The notes beneath the pieces were generated by a model. It had not been told where the DNA came from. It made no database searches and saw nothing but the letters and a program-made list of their open reading frames with translations. This document shows positions 21,801 through 33,412 of a stretch of DNA of 64,000 bases, one piece after another; within the stretch, counting starts at the first letter, position 1, and each line of letters opens with the position of its first letter. The DNA lies in the NCBI GenBank assembly GCA_013397435.1, contig VZRG01003010.1, positions 1-64,000 of the forward strand, given 5' to 3'. The position numbers were made by a program, and so were the translations under genes. The stretch is from Erythrocercus mccallii (taxonomy: Eukaryota; Chordata; Aves; Passeriformes; Dicruridae).

Positions 21801-24800
21801 AATTCAGCACAATTCTGGTAGTGTTAGACATCACAGTAATGGACCCAACTGCAGAAACATTGTGAACTGTTACACAATTCAGGCAGTCAGCATGAGTCAG
21901 ATAAGAGATGTCAGCATACCCAACATAATGGTATATTTATCCTTTCAACTGCTCCCTCTTCGCAGTCCTTTGTTTTTCATGTATGTGATTCCTTACCAGT
22001 CATCCCCAGTACTGTGCAGCCTGCAGTGCCAATTTGATCATTTGGGCTCCAGACAATTTCAGGTGAAAGCACAGGAATATCTTGTGTTAGTTTAAAAATC
22101 ACATACATTGAAGGGCCTTGAGATCACCTGTTCAGCATTTTTCCACCTCCTGAAGTCTAAAGGCAGCTTCACCTTTGCTAGCAATGCCAGAGAGCACCTT
22201 TAGCTCAAGTGCAGTAATGGGCTTTTTCATCTCAAACACAAACTATTCTTCTTTTTGCAATACTACTCCTAGGGCACCAAAAATTCCATAAAAAAGACCC
22301 TCCCCTGAGAGAGAGGTTCTTCCTAAAACTGTAGAATTAGGTTATTAGTGCAAAGGCAAAACCAGTTTTGCTTTCATCTACCAAAGTCATCAGTAGTTCA
22401 ATGGGATGGAACTCTCCAGCCCTGTGTCTCATCCAGACACACCACTCAGCCACAGGGGTCTCTTTGCTACTGCCACTTGATGTCCCCTACCAGAGCTGAG
22501 GAATTTACATATTTCTGCAGCATTCTCAACTTCTCACCATTTCTCAACTCTGAAAAAACCCAATCTTAAGTAGTGCTCCAGTTGCTTTTCTGCCCTTTAT
22601 AACTTGTTCTACACATTGATCTAAAGATCTTTTTCCTGCCATAGCTTTATTCTGTAGTGCTTTTCTGAGTTCATGCAACTACTAGGAATGTAAAATCAAA
22701 GCAATACATGAAGTTTTAAGACAGAGTCCACTGACAGATATTTGAAGGCTATATTATGGTGATTGTTCTGCACCCCATGCAGTCAAACAAGACTTGAGAG
22801 GGCAGCTTAGAATTTAAAGCAAATGTGTAACAGGAACATTTTCCACTGATTTTCCTCCAGAGATCTGGGCTCTGAGCAACTACTTCCATCTTCCTCTTTG
22901 CTGTCTTGTTGCAATATTTGCAGTTTTACAGACATGTCCTTATTTAGCCAACCAGCTTACAGAAACACAACTTTCCATTGAAGGCTAATTTAGAGTCTCA
23001 AGCACATGTTCTCTCTCAGCTGCTGCAAAATTATGCCACGGAGTGCAATAGGCTCTGTCATTTTACATCAGCTGAGAATCTGCTTGCAAGGGCAAAATAA
23101 GTGGATGCAGCTGCAGTTCTCTTCCTTGGGAGTTGCCCCTTATACACAACTGATAGCAGGTGGCTGAGAGTTGGTATTTAAAAATGACAAGTTTTTTGGT
23201 GTTTCTTTTTTTTTTTTTTAAATATTTCTGCTGAAGTTCATTTATGTGCTCTCTTTGATGGCTGCCCGGGACCTGTAGCCCACGATCCTCCAACTCAGAG
23301 GAAAAGGATGTGGACAGAATTCATTTTGAAAATGGATTTCCAGATCATAAATTAAACATTTTCTCTCATGCCATATCATGTGGCAGAAGAATGATAAAAT
23401 TGAAAATGTGACCCCTTTTTTTCTTCAAATAATACAGTGCTATTCAACAGTCTTAATTATCCCTAAAGACACATGCAATAATTGATGGCCTGTCAATCAA
23501 AGCCCTTATTAGACATGCACATGATGTCACTTCACAGTCTAAATCTTAATCTAAATCTAAATCTTCCTGCCAGTCAAAATCTTTATATAGATTAATCTCA
23601 TTTCAGATACAAATTTTGCATGTGACCTTTTACCCAGCCTTTTCAAGGCTGTGATCACAGAGGTAGCTGGATCTTTTATGTGTGCTGCTGAGCTGGTATG
23701 ATGGACTCTGGGCTGTCCCTGAGTGTTTTTCTCCTCACCTCATCCTGCTTTATGCTGTAGCATGGAGCCTGGAAAAGGTGTTTGCCTTGGGTGGCTGAGG
23801 GTCCTGCACTGCTACAATTGGTGGACAGCAATTAATAACATTACTGGCTACTAGAAACATCACCTGTTCTGCTGGAGTCTCCCCGGGTCACTTCTCTTTC
23901 CCTCCCCACAACTCCAAGCAACTTTGTCTCTCATCTTTACAGGCAGAAAAAAATGTTGTGGAAGATTGTTACCCCATTGCACTTGACACCTTCCATACTG
24001 CTTGGGATTATTATCCCATTGCACTTCCACACCTTCCACTGAGGAGTGGGAAAGGTGATGCCTTCCTACAGGACCCACCTGGTAAGTCACAGCTTGGAGG
24101 CACAGCTCCATTAAAAACTCCTTGTCTGCACGGTGGTGTCATACGCAGCTCTTCAGGATTGGTAGTGGGATAACGAATCTGAAGAAATTAAAAATTTACT
24201 AACAGGTAATGCATCAAGCTTTGTGTTGCCAGTTGCACTGGCACTTCAAGTCTCTTTTGAACAGAAATAAAAGTGAATGGCAGAGGCTGAGGCTTTAAGG
24301 ATAATGGAATTTATCTTCTGCAAATCTGCTCTTTAGATGTCAAGCAAAGAAATTTCACAATATATAGAAAAGATCTTGTCTGGCATTGTTGTATTTTTAT
24401 TGGTCTTTGATATAACTTGAAAATATTAGGCCATGTTGTGGTGTTCAATTTTCTATAAGTTTTTCAGACAGTCTGATAAAACAAATGGAAAAAATGTCTG
24501 TAATTAGACATCATTCCTAAAGCTGAGGCACTCTGTAGAAAGCCACACAGCAAGCTTGATCTGCATGTGAAACTTCAAAGTGCTTCCTAGATTCATGAAC
24601 TACAGAAATACTTGAAGTCAGCAGGAAAATGTCAGTAAACAATGAGAAAAAAATCCTGCCATCAGGTTTGAAGGAGAGAAGGAACACCCAAAATGTTCAC
24701 ATCTGCGGGACATCTTGTTCATAGTGAGGCTGGCCTTGTATGCACTATCTTGCATAGCCAATGTAAGTGGTTTCAATGCCATTTTTCTTCCTGAGAAGTG

Positions 24801-27330
24801 CTTACAGAACAGGGGATTGCTCATAGGTTTTTTCTGGCTCAGAGGAAATTCAAAACTTTCAGGTGATCTTCATACATCTTTCTTAGAAGCGATGTCTACT
24901 AATGGAACATCAGTTGGCTACAGCAGGAGAGGAGTGAGAGAGGGCTGCTGGTGCAGTGGATCAGCCCATAGTTAGCCCAACAATAGGATGGCTGTTCTTA
25001 CCCAGGGCCCTATATTGTGTAAAGGCTTTGTGGGTTTGAGCTTTTGAATATGTTTTGTGCCTTTTCTTAGTTTTCTGCTTGGTTTCCAGTCTTTGTACAA
25101 AAAAGTTTCTTCTGACAGGACAGAGTTTAACATTTTAACAGTTAAGACTGCAACAAGAAACACCTAACAAGATAAGCCAAAACCAGTGATTTATAAGTTT
25201 TTGTAAAACTTTGTTGGAAAAAAGATCATTTGAGTCATTCTCCTCTGATGGACGCATCTGCTCATCTGCAAGTAAGCCCCTTCCACAGAGCAGTTAGGAT
25301 GCACACAATCCCTAGTAAATTCAGCTGATGAGATGGCTTCTCTGGCCCTCTCCATGGCAGCAGCAACTCTTGCTGCCTGACTCCAGAGCACATTTTTGCT
25401 GCCAGCTGTGACCTAGCGTAATTCTGTACAGGGGCTGCTACATGCACCAGGGTTTATCAGGGATGGCTAGAGTGTTTATGAACTTTCTGGAGCTTCTTTC
25501 CAGAAAGCTTCTTGTTCAAATTTTTTAAAGGAATTGTTTTTTTACTGGGATAATCTTACTGCTTTTATCTTGGAGTTGAAGCTTTAGACTGCTCTTCTTT
25601 CACTTCCCCTTGGAGGACAGGGAAAGGCTTAGAGGCTAGCAGCAGTCTGGGACCCATGAGAAACCATAAAAGTGGTTTATGTTTTCTGGCTGATACTTTT
25701 GCCATCCTGGTCCAACACTTGCAATGATATTGAGGTGCATGACATTAAAAGGGACAAAATGTTGTCCAGTTGTTGCCAGTTTTACTTTTTTACTTTCTGT
25801 TGTGTTGGTCTAGAAGAATATTGTGAATCCTGTATAACTTTGTCGCTGAAGGGTTAAAGCATGCTGTGGCTCTGTCAGCATTGCAAAGTTTGCTTTTCTT
25901 CTGGGATAACACCACTTGGTGGTGGCCCCCTTCTTAGGATGATGTCTGCACTTTGTTACATTTATTACATCCTGTAGAATCTCCTGCTTATAATAAATTA
26001 GATATTTTTAATTATATATAATTTCATACAAATGTACAGTTTGCTAAATGATGTTTGGAGGTCTGGGAAGGAGAGACAAGTTAACTAGATTCTTCAAATG
26101 TTGCCTGGCAGGGCACATCTCCATTGGGGAATGGGTTTTTAATAACCTCTTACACAAACAAAAAAGCTTCACTTAATTCAGATGCCCTTTATTATAGTTT
26201 GAAGTTAGCAACAAAATAAATGGGAAATAAGAGAACTCTCCATGCAGGAAAAAAAGCCACAATATCCTGCCACTGAGGACTTGCAGGGCCTCAGAAGTAT
26301 GCTTAATTCTAACAGAAGTGTGTAAATACTTTTAATCCAAGAGCAAGCTAACACTGGAAGGGGTTGGCCTACTCTCTCTTTACCTGGCCATGAGGTCCAG
26401 GGAGCTCTGCTTCCATACAGGGTGGGGATCAGTGCAAGCTGAAATAATCATTTTTCCATAAGATGACTCATATTACGAAGTTGTACTCTGAAATTTCATC
26501 ATTAAATCATCCACAAGTGTTCCTAAAAGGCCTCCTTTTAACCATGCCAGAGTAGTGAAAGCAGAAGGCATTTACACATTTTCCCCAAAGACCCAGTCCT
26601 TCCGTCAGCCCTCCAAGCAATTTGCTGACTAAATCTTCTATGTATTTGAATAATTTATGATACGAATAAATTCATTCATGCCAAGTGAAGAGGTTGACTA
26701 CTGGGATGCAGCAATGTCAACAGAACAAAATTGAAGCTGGAGACATGGAGGAAATGAACCCGTAACAATGGCAAGCACTATTGTATGCTCCAGCAGCAAG
26801 AGCAGCTGTGACCGCGTCTGAAATATGAGTGTGGGGAGCAGCAGCTAAAAAAGGTTCTGAATAAGCAGAGCTGAGCTAAAAAGAATCTGCTGGTTTTGAG
26901 CTGCAAAATAAGATTATTATAAAATGTCTGAAAACTAAAATTGCAAGTGTTATGGCTCATTCCAATTTTTTTTCCATTCAGAAAGTATATAAGTAACATT
27001 CCTGTGCCTTTTACTTTCCACTGACATTGAAGAAATAGAAATCTCAACTCATGCCAAATGATCTGTCACCCCAAGCCCTTGACCTGGGCAACTGACGAAG
27101 GCATGTTACAGATGCATGGAGTGCAAAGGCTGGAAATATTAAAAGCCTCATCTCACGTAGTGTAAGCTGGCTGTGGTCTAGCTTACACCAGCTGCTGATT
27201 AGCTCCATAAATGTCAGAGCAGTAACAGTTGGAGGAATGATGGTTTGCGTTCCCTAAACACCAGTGAGGGCTACCTAACTAGGCATGCTTTGCTTGCATT
27301 TGTGGCCATGAGGTTGGTTACATTGAGCAT
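15820..27330. other. Intergenic region between CRHBP and S100Z
   Basis: About 11.5 kb. Beyond the CRHBP upstream region I recognise no exon, RNA gene or intact mobile element. Frames of up to 150 codons (for example 20978-21430 plus and 18116-18559 plus) lack recognisable domains. Minor structures are a diverged tandem repeat near 23966-24043 and a poly-T run near 23207-23219. Enhancers for either flanking gene could lie here but cannot be identified by eye. Confidence 0.5.
23966..24043. repeat. Diverged tandem duplication, two units of about 40 bp
   Basis: Two adjacent segments share ATTRTTACCCCATTGCACTTgacACCTTCCA-type sequence: one reads TTACCCCATTGCACTTGACA and the other TTATCCCATTGCACTTCCAC, each followed by ACCTTCCA. 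Several differences indicate an old local duplication. Confidence 0.6.
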
Positions 27331-27332
27331 TT

Positions 27333-28836
27333 TTAAAATCCCTCATTCTTTAGCTGTTCTTCAAAGAAATCATTACATGCCACAGTCAAAGCAGCAACCA
27401 GAATGACAAATTCATTAAAATCCACTTCATTGTCCTTATTGGAGTCCAGGTCATTCATAATTTTATCGACCAGGAGGGGGTCCTTTTGGCCCTAGAGAGA
27501 AAGAAAAGTGACTTAGCTGTGCAGATCTTGAATGCACAGTTCTGACACGCCTGGCACCACTGCTAGGTTACAAGGCTGGTGTTATTAAATAAAAGGCTGC
27601 ATGAGATATACACCTGAACAGTAACACATCTCTAGTCACTACAACATCAGAAACTAAAGACAGTGAAGCCCTTATAAGGTATACAGGTACTAAAAAGGCA
27701 CTGAAATGAATCAAACAGATTTTAGGAGATACTGGACATGGAGACCTTTTGTCAAGATGGATCTGTAAAGTGCATTTCTCTCTATCATCCCTTGACAAAC
27801 TGTGCTTAGATTTCCAACAGAATACTTATAAATGGTCATATTATATATCCATTCACCACATTCAGAAGACCTCTGGTTGGTAAACAACCATCCTATTCAG
27901 TGGTAGTAAGAACACTGAATCTCATAATAATAAATCAGTATTTACATAAATCTAAATTTTGGCTACATAAATTTTGACTACATAAATCAGTAGCCAAAAT
28001 TAAAAGAAAATCCAAATCAAGGAAATTGATACAATGTAAAGAAAATCCTGCTCATAGGGTCATAGGGTCCACAAAAATTTTTACAGTTAAGAGGATACAT
28101 AAAACCATTATTTTTAAAGCTTATAATTCCAGAAAAGCATCCATGCTGTGTTATGTAAAGCATAACAAACATGCAAAGAGTTATTCAAATCAGCAGCTTA
28201 TTACTGAAAGGATTTTCTTAGCATCTCTCTGCAGGACACAGCAGCAGTACTGTGTGGCCAGTGTGCACAAGCTACTTTCTTGTCTCATGAGAATGGGTTG
28301 CTGCATTTAATTCTTCAATGGACTTATCTATGCCCTATTATTAAAAATAAACAAACAAACTAATTAACTGGCCTTTCTTTAGTATGGATCTTTCTACTGC
28401 TTCTAGGCTGGCCTAGTCCTCCTGCTCAAAAGCATTGTGAAGTTTGCAGAGCCCAGTACCCCTGTCTGCTGCCATTGGTACATGGGAGGTAACCAGGGCT
28501 CAACCACCCTCTGAAAACATAATTCTCAAAGGGGACATTTGACATCATATTCTTCTGTATAGCTCCAGAAAGAACTGTTATCTGAGAGGCTGTGAGAGGA
28601 TGGGCAAGGAGGTGCTATTCCTATCCAAGCACTTGGATAGCTGCTTAACCCACCCATGATACAGTCACTCAGGAGGTTCAAAAGCTGCATCTTACTGAAA
28701 GGAAGTCAGTGAGCTCACTGGTGAGAAGCTCCTTGAGTTCTCCTTTACTGAGCTTGTATCTGTCTCCTTCTTTGCCAGAGTAGTGATGGAAAATCCTGAT
28801 CAAGGTGTCCATTGCATCTTCCAGTGGAGTGGTCAT
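27333..28836 (-). CDS. S100Z: S100 calcium-binding protein Z, 2 coding exons, 99 aa
   Basis: Small EF-hand calcium sensor of the S100 family, which normally works as a dimer that exposes a target-binding surface on calcium binding. Coding exons are 28836-28696 and 27491-27333, phase 0, with donor CA/GTAAGA and acceptor TCTCTAG/G. The 99-residue product equals human S100Z in length and is close to it throughout. Residues 20-33 (SGKEGDRYKLSKGE) form the S100-type pseudo-EF-hand. Residues 63-74 (DSNKDNEVDFNE) form a canonical EF-hand loop with all ligand positions (D63, N65, D67, E69, D71, E74) filled. The C-terminal helix (residues 86-99, TVACNDFFEEQLKN then EGF) matches the family. The one-intron split between the two EF-hands is usual for S100 genes. 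A likely acceptor at 28853/28854 suggests an upstream noncoding exon that I could not place. S100A paralogs are less likely, given the S100Z-specific sequence and the CRHBP/F2RL1 neighbours. Confidence 0.95.
27956..28000. repeat. Inverted repeat, 11-bp arms, S100Z intron
   Basis: ATTTTGGCTAC at 27956-27966 is the exact reverse complement of GTAGCCAAAAT at 27990-28000, with a 23-base spacer. The spacer itself holds a second partial copy (ATTTTGACTAC). It lies in the intron between the two S100Z coding exons. It is probably a local duplication-inversion and has no known role. Confidence 0.85.
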
Positions 28837-28853
28837 AGCAGTGAGCAGGAGGG

Positions 28854-31800
28854 CTGTGGGGCAAAGATACAGTCACTGACAGTGCACAGGAGTCAAACCC
28901 AAGGCCAGTCTCTGGAAAGGGAAGGACAGTCAGATGAAGACAGAGTTTGTTACCAGCACTGAAAATTAGGCTTTCAGTTGATCCATCCTGTTAGCTGTGT
29001 GTGAGCAAGGATGGACTGTAATAAAAAAACCCTATCATCCTGAACTCATAAGCAATTTGCTTCAAAAAGGTAAATGGAAAGAAAGGATTTTTATTTAAGA
29101 AGATGATCTACTGTGTATCCATTTTATAATATTGCTGCAAAAGGAAATCTTTTGTACCCATACCTGAAAACACAGCAAAAATGAAGGCATACCTTCCTAC
29201 CTGCTAATTTAAAAATTTTCTCAAGAAAATGTCTTCAACAAATTCCATCTGTGAAAGTGCATTTATGCAGAGAGCTCCACACCAGTTTAAAGGTGGTCAG
29301 AGGAAGATCACCCGTAATAAGGGTGAGTATCATCTGTCAGTCTACTTGGTCATGTTTTCTTGGGCTGAGCCTTTTTCCTATGAATTACCTGCAGTCAACA
29401 GGTGTAAGCTAGTCACCCCCAAGGTTTACTTCATTGAGCATACAGCAGGAAGGTACACAGGGAAGCAACATCAAAAAAACCCTAGATGGAAATGCAGTTA
29501 CTTGCAAAGTAGTAGACTCAAAAAGTAACCAAAAGTAGAAATCAAGTATAAGTGAAACATTATGTTGAATAAGCCTTGCAGAAAGAGTGAAAAGCCAGGA
29601 TACACTTCAGGGTAGGACTGGAGTCCTGAGCCAGTGTCATCATGCACAGGTTAAGGCTTACCTGCTTTACCGGCTAGCGGAGGTGTATGCAAGGAAATAC
29701 CCAGATTCAGAGAAGGTGATGGTCACCTTCCTTTCAAAACCCAAGCACAGGCTCTTGTTTATCAGGCTGAGAGGGTGGATTACACAAATAGAGACAGACG
29801 TATAATTGTCACAGGGATGATGTGGCTTCTGTTTCCCTCTGCATATGTCTGCTCTGTTCAATAAAAGCCTCTTGCTGTAACTGGGTCACTAAAATATTCA
29901 CCAGGCAGAGTAAAGGCTGCATTTGGAACACATGGGACACTCTTTATCATTTGACCTTTTGCAAATATGCCCATTCGAGGCCTCAAAGGTCAAAATTAGA
30001 AAATGCTAACAATCACCAAATCAACATAAAACAACTTTCCACCATTTTTCAAAGAACACTTTCTAATCTGTCTTTCAGCATTTCTAGTCTAAGTGCCTCA
30101 GGGCTGGCAGTCAGAGTTCAAAGGTACCTGGGTACCTGGGAGTAGGCTTGTGAGTTTGCCACATATCCCTTGAGGCATCTACTTTAATTGTCAGTTATCT
30201 CCATACACCTAAAACATTATCTCTTACTGAATGAAATTCTTGCTGTAGTAAATATATCCTCAGGAGGAAATCAGGGAAGCAGTTTCAGTGGAAGGTGTGC
30301 CTGGAATTACACTGTACATTGAACAACAGTCTTAGCTTCATTTTTACAGTCCTGCACAAAGCTGTAGTTCAGCATCTCTCTCTGGATAAATGACCTTGTC
30401 TCAGAAGGGCAATAAGGGACCTCTGCCCAACCCTAGGAACTTGTTGACACTGGGAGTGATGGCTGAGGGATGCAGGAAACAGCAACTTTGCCATGGTAGG
30501 GCCTACTTACCACCCAAAATAACAAATAACCAGAGTTTTCATGACAGACACACAAAACAGAAAACTGCTTTTGAGTTTGCTTGAGAGTTTAGTTTCCCCC
30601 AATAAAGCCTGGTACCTGCTGCACACACATGTCCAGTGAGCACAACTGTGCAGATGAACAGGGCACGGACCTACAGCTCCTTTGTTTCATTCCAGCCAGA
30701 GGGGAAGAGAAGGAGGTGGGGCATTGTTTTTAGCTCTGAAATCCTCCAAGCAGTCCTAATTTTTACTACTACCATATATCTCAGCCCACATCCCTGCCTG
30801 CTTCCTGTGCCTTCAGACATGTTTCTTCTGCCTGTGACAAGTCTCCACAACCTGGGGTTTTTGTGTGGACCTCTAGGGAAAAAGGGAGGGAAGAAGAGGG
30901 GGTGGAACACTTAAAAATACTGGATTCCAGTGATAAGGGAAGTGACCATGTCTGAAGTGTCATTTCCACAATAGGCAGGCCCTTCTGGCTTGAGGTCCCT
31001 GGGGCAAGCACAGTGCTGTGTGCAGGGCATACACCTCCAGCTGCCATCCCTGTGGCCAGGATACTCACTAAGAAAGGGGAAAGCCAGTGCTCAGGGAATT
31101 ACTATAAAAGGTTAAGGTATAGAACAAGAGGAACATATCTCTCCTGAAATCAGACAAGAGAGAGGAGGAGAGCTGCTCTCCAAACTCTTCTGTATTTGGG
31201 GAAAGCTCATGGGTGTGTGATTTTTGTGCTGTTGTTGTCCCTGTGCTCCTGTTCTCCTGTAAGCACTGGGATCTACCTGGATCACACAGACCATGTAAGA
31301 GAAGAACATGAGTGATATGAGGCACAGCTCACCTCCCCCACTCAGTTCTGGGAATCCTCTGTGTCTGCAGATGACAAGAAAAAGCACAGAACCCCTTATG
31401 TAGCTACAGCCACAGGGTTCTGTGTTGCCTGTGATTCACTAACGATTATAACTATTGCTCAGAAATATTATCCAGATAAACATCAAAATACTTGGTTGTT
31501 TTTTGTTGTTGGGTTTATGTGGGTTTTTCCAATTTATTCAACAGCAGCTTCACCCAGAACCAGAAAAAAACCCACAGCTGACTCAATATATAAGCACAAA
31601 ATCCTTCTGTTTGCCTATATTTTATTACACTGATCCTCTGGCTAATGAATATTGCAAATTAATTATCTAAGCAGAGTCTACAGGAGGTACAACTTCCAGG
31701 AAGCAGATGTAAACTTTCAGAGCTGCCATCCTCAGGACAGAAGAAAGAAGGGTTTCCCATATTATCTCCAGAACATCAGCTAAATTATTTATACAGTATA

Positions 31801-32349
31801 ATATGTGCAGACTTTTTCTACAGCTACTTTCATTCCAACTAATTGTGCAAGGAATCTTCTTTTCCACACTAGTGGGTGACATACACAGGGAACAGCTGTG
31901 TTGTTTGTCAAAGGGTCCATGCAATTTGCTGTGTCCAGTCCTTTCCTTCCTGCCTAGGGAAATCCTGCCAGTGGCTCCAGTGACAGCAGATGTCTCACAA
32001 CTTCTATGAAGCCAAGTCCCAGCAGTGTCTACTCAAAATTCATGATTATCAATCAACTGTTATATACTTCCTTATGCAACACTCCAGCACAATCTGATCG
32101 AGTATGATTTCTAGTTGGCTCTGAAGATATCTAAAGTCAGCACAGACTGCAAAGCAGTTCAGTATCAGGCCAAGGCCTGACTCTGTGTCAGCAAACACCA
32201 TCCTCCCATCAGTCCTCACCCTGCACTCTGGTTTCCAGCAGGTTAAGCACAGGAGCAGCACCAGATGTGGTTGACAGAGAATGTAGGATTACCTGTAGAC
32301 ATGGTGAAGGATGGTGCCTTCCTCATTCATGCCCAAACTTCATCTATCA
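28854..32349. other. Upstream of S100Z, no coding exon recognised
   Basis: This stretch should contain the S100Z promoter and any 5' noncoding exon, but no CpG island or clear TATA-linked start was seen. The block 29630-29920 has an AATAAA (near 29862) and a TATA-like TATAATTG (near 29801), which vaguely resembles a decayed LTR but lacks clear ends. Nothing else was recognised. Confidence 0.45.
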
Positions 32350-32550
32350 GACCCTGCTAAATCACCGCAGTGTTGGTGGGAAAGAACCTCTGGAGATGCT
32401 TAGTCCCACTGCCTGCTCAAAGCTGGATAATCTCCAGCATCAGACTAGACAGACACAGTTTTGTTTAGGTAAATATAGAAAAACTCCAAGGACAGAAATT
32501 TCACAAGTGTAACCTGCTCAGGTGTTGCACTATCTCCCTGGCAAAGACAA
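32350..32550 (-). mobile_element. Diverged CR1 LINE fragment, reverse orientation
   Basis: The plus strand keeps the inverted CR1 plan in degraded form: GGGAAAGAACCTCTGGAGATGC, then TAGTCCCACTGCCTGCTCAAAGC, then CTCCAAGGACAGAAATTTCACAA, then a GTTGCACTATCTCCCTGGCAA-like remnant. The number of changes suggests an older CR1 family than the other copies. Confidence 0.6.
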
Positions 32551-32959
32551 CTGCCCTATTATCCAGTCTGAGCATCAAGGTACAGTTGTGAGCATTGGCC
32601 CTTTTTGCACCAAGTACCACTGCCACAAATATTTCAACTTTATAAACTACGTTCAAATAGTCTTGACTCCTCATTCAAACTCAAAAATAAACTTGGAAGC
32701 AGTCTGACTCACCCAGTCTATTTCCATGTTTTACTGTCCCTTTCATGTTATGTCCTTGACCTTTATATACTTTCCCAAGTGCAGCTTTCTGAAGAGTATT
32801 TCAGCATTAAAGTGGGTGCTGTGGAAGCAATGGCTGTCAGAAAGGGAAGGGGCAGAGTTTTCACCTGGCTTGGCACAAATAGTCTATAAGTCTGAATTCT
32901 GCCATCTTTTCTCAAGCAAGTGAGAGACTTAGGGTAGCTAGGCTAATACAAGGAGTCAG

Positions 32960-33412
32960 TTACTGTGACTTCCAGAAGATGATCTGAGGGATGGCGTACC
33001 TCTCCTGTGAGGACAAGCTGAGAGACTTGAGGTTGTTCAGCCTGGAGAAGAGAAAGCTCCAGGGTGATCTAATTGTGGACTTATAGAACCTAAAGGGAGC
33101 TGATAAGAAGGCTGGAGAGGGACTTGTACCAGAGCATATAGTGACAGGACAAGGGGTAGTGGCTACAAACTGACAGAGGGTTGGTTTACATTTGATATAA
33201 GGAAGACATTCTTTTCTGAGAGGGTGGTGAGACACCGGCACAGGTTGCCCAAGGAAGTTGTGGATGCCCATCCCTGGAAGTGTTCAAGGCCAGGCTGGAT
33301 GGAGCTCTGGGCAATCTTGTCTAGTGAAAGGTGTCCCTGGCCACTGCAGATGAGTTGTAACCAGATAAACCTTAAGATGTCTTCCAAACCAAAGTTTTCT
33401 GTGATTCTATCA
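32960..33412 (+). mobile_element. CR1 LINE 3' end
   Basis: Well-preserved CR1 tail. It includes TGTTCAGCCTGGAGAAGAGAAAGCTCCAGG-type sequence, a GGATAAGGAAGAC-like segment with TTCTTTTCTGAGAGGGTGGTG, CACCGGCACAGGTTGCCCAAGG, ATCCCTGGAAGTGTTCAAGG and a terminal TGTGATTCTATCA. It is 5'-truncated with no coding capacity. Confidence 0.9.
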
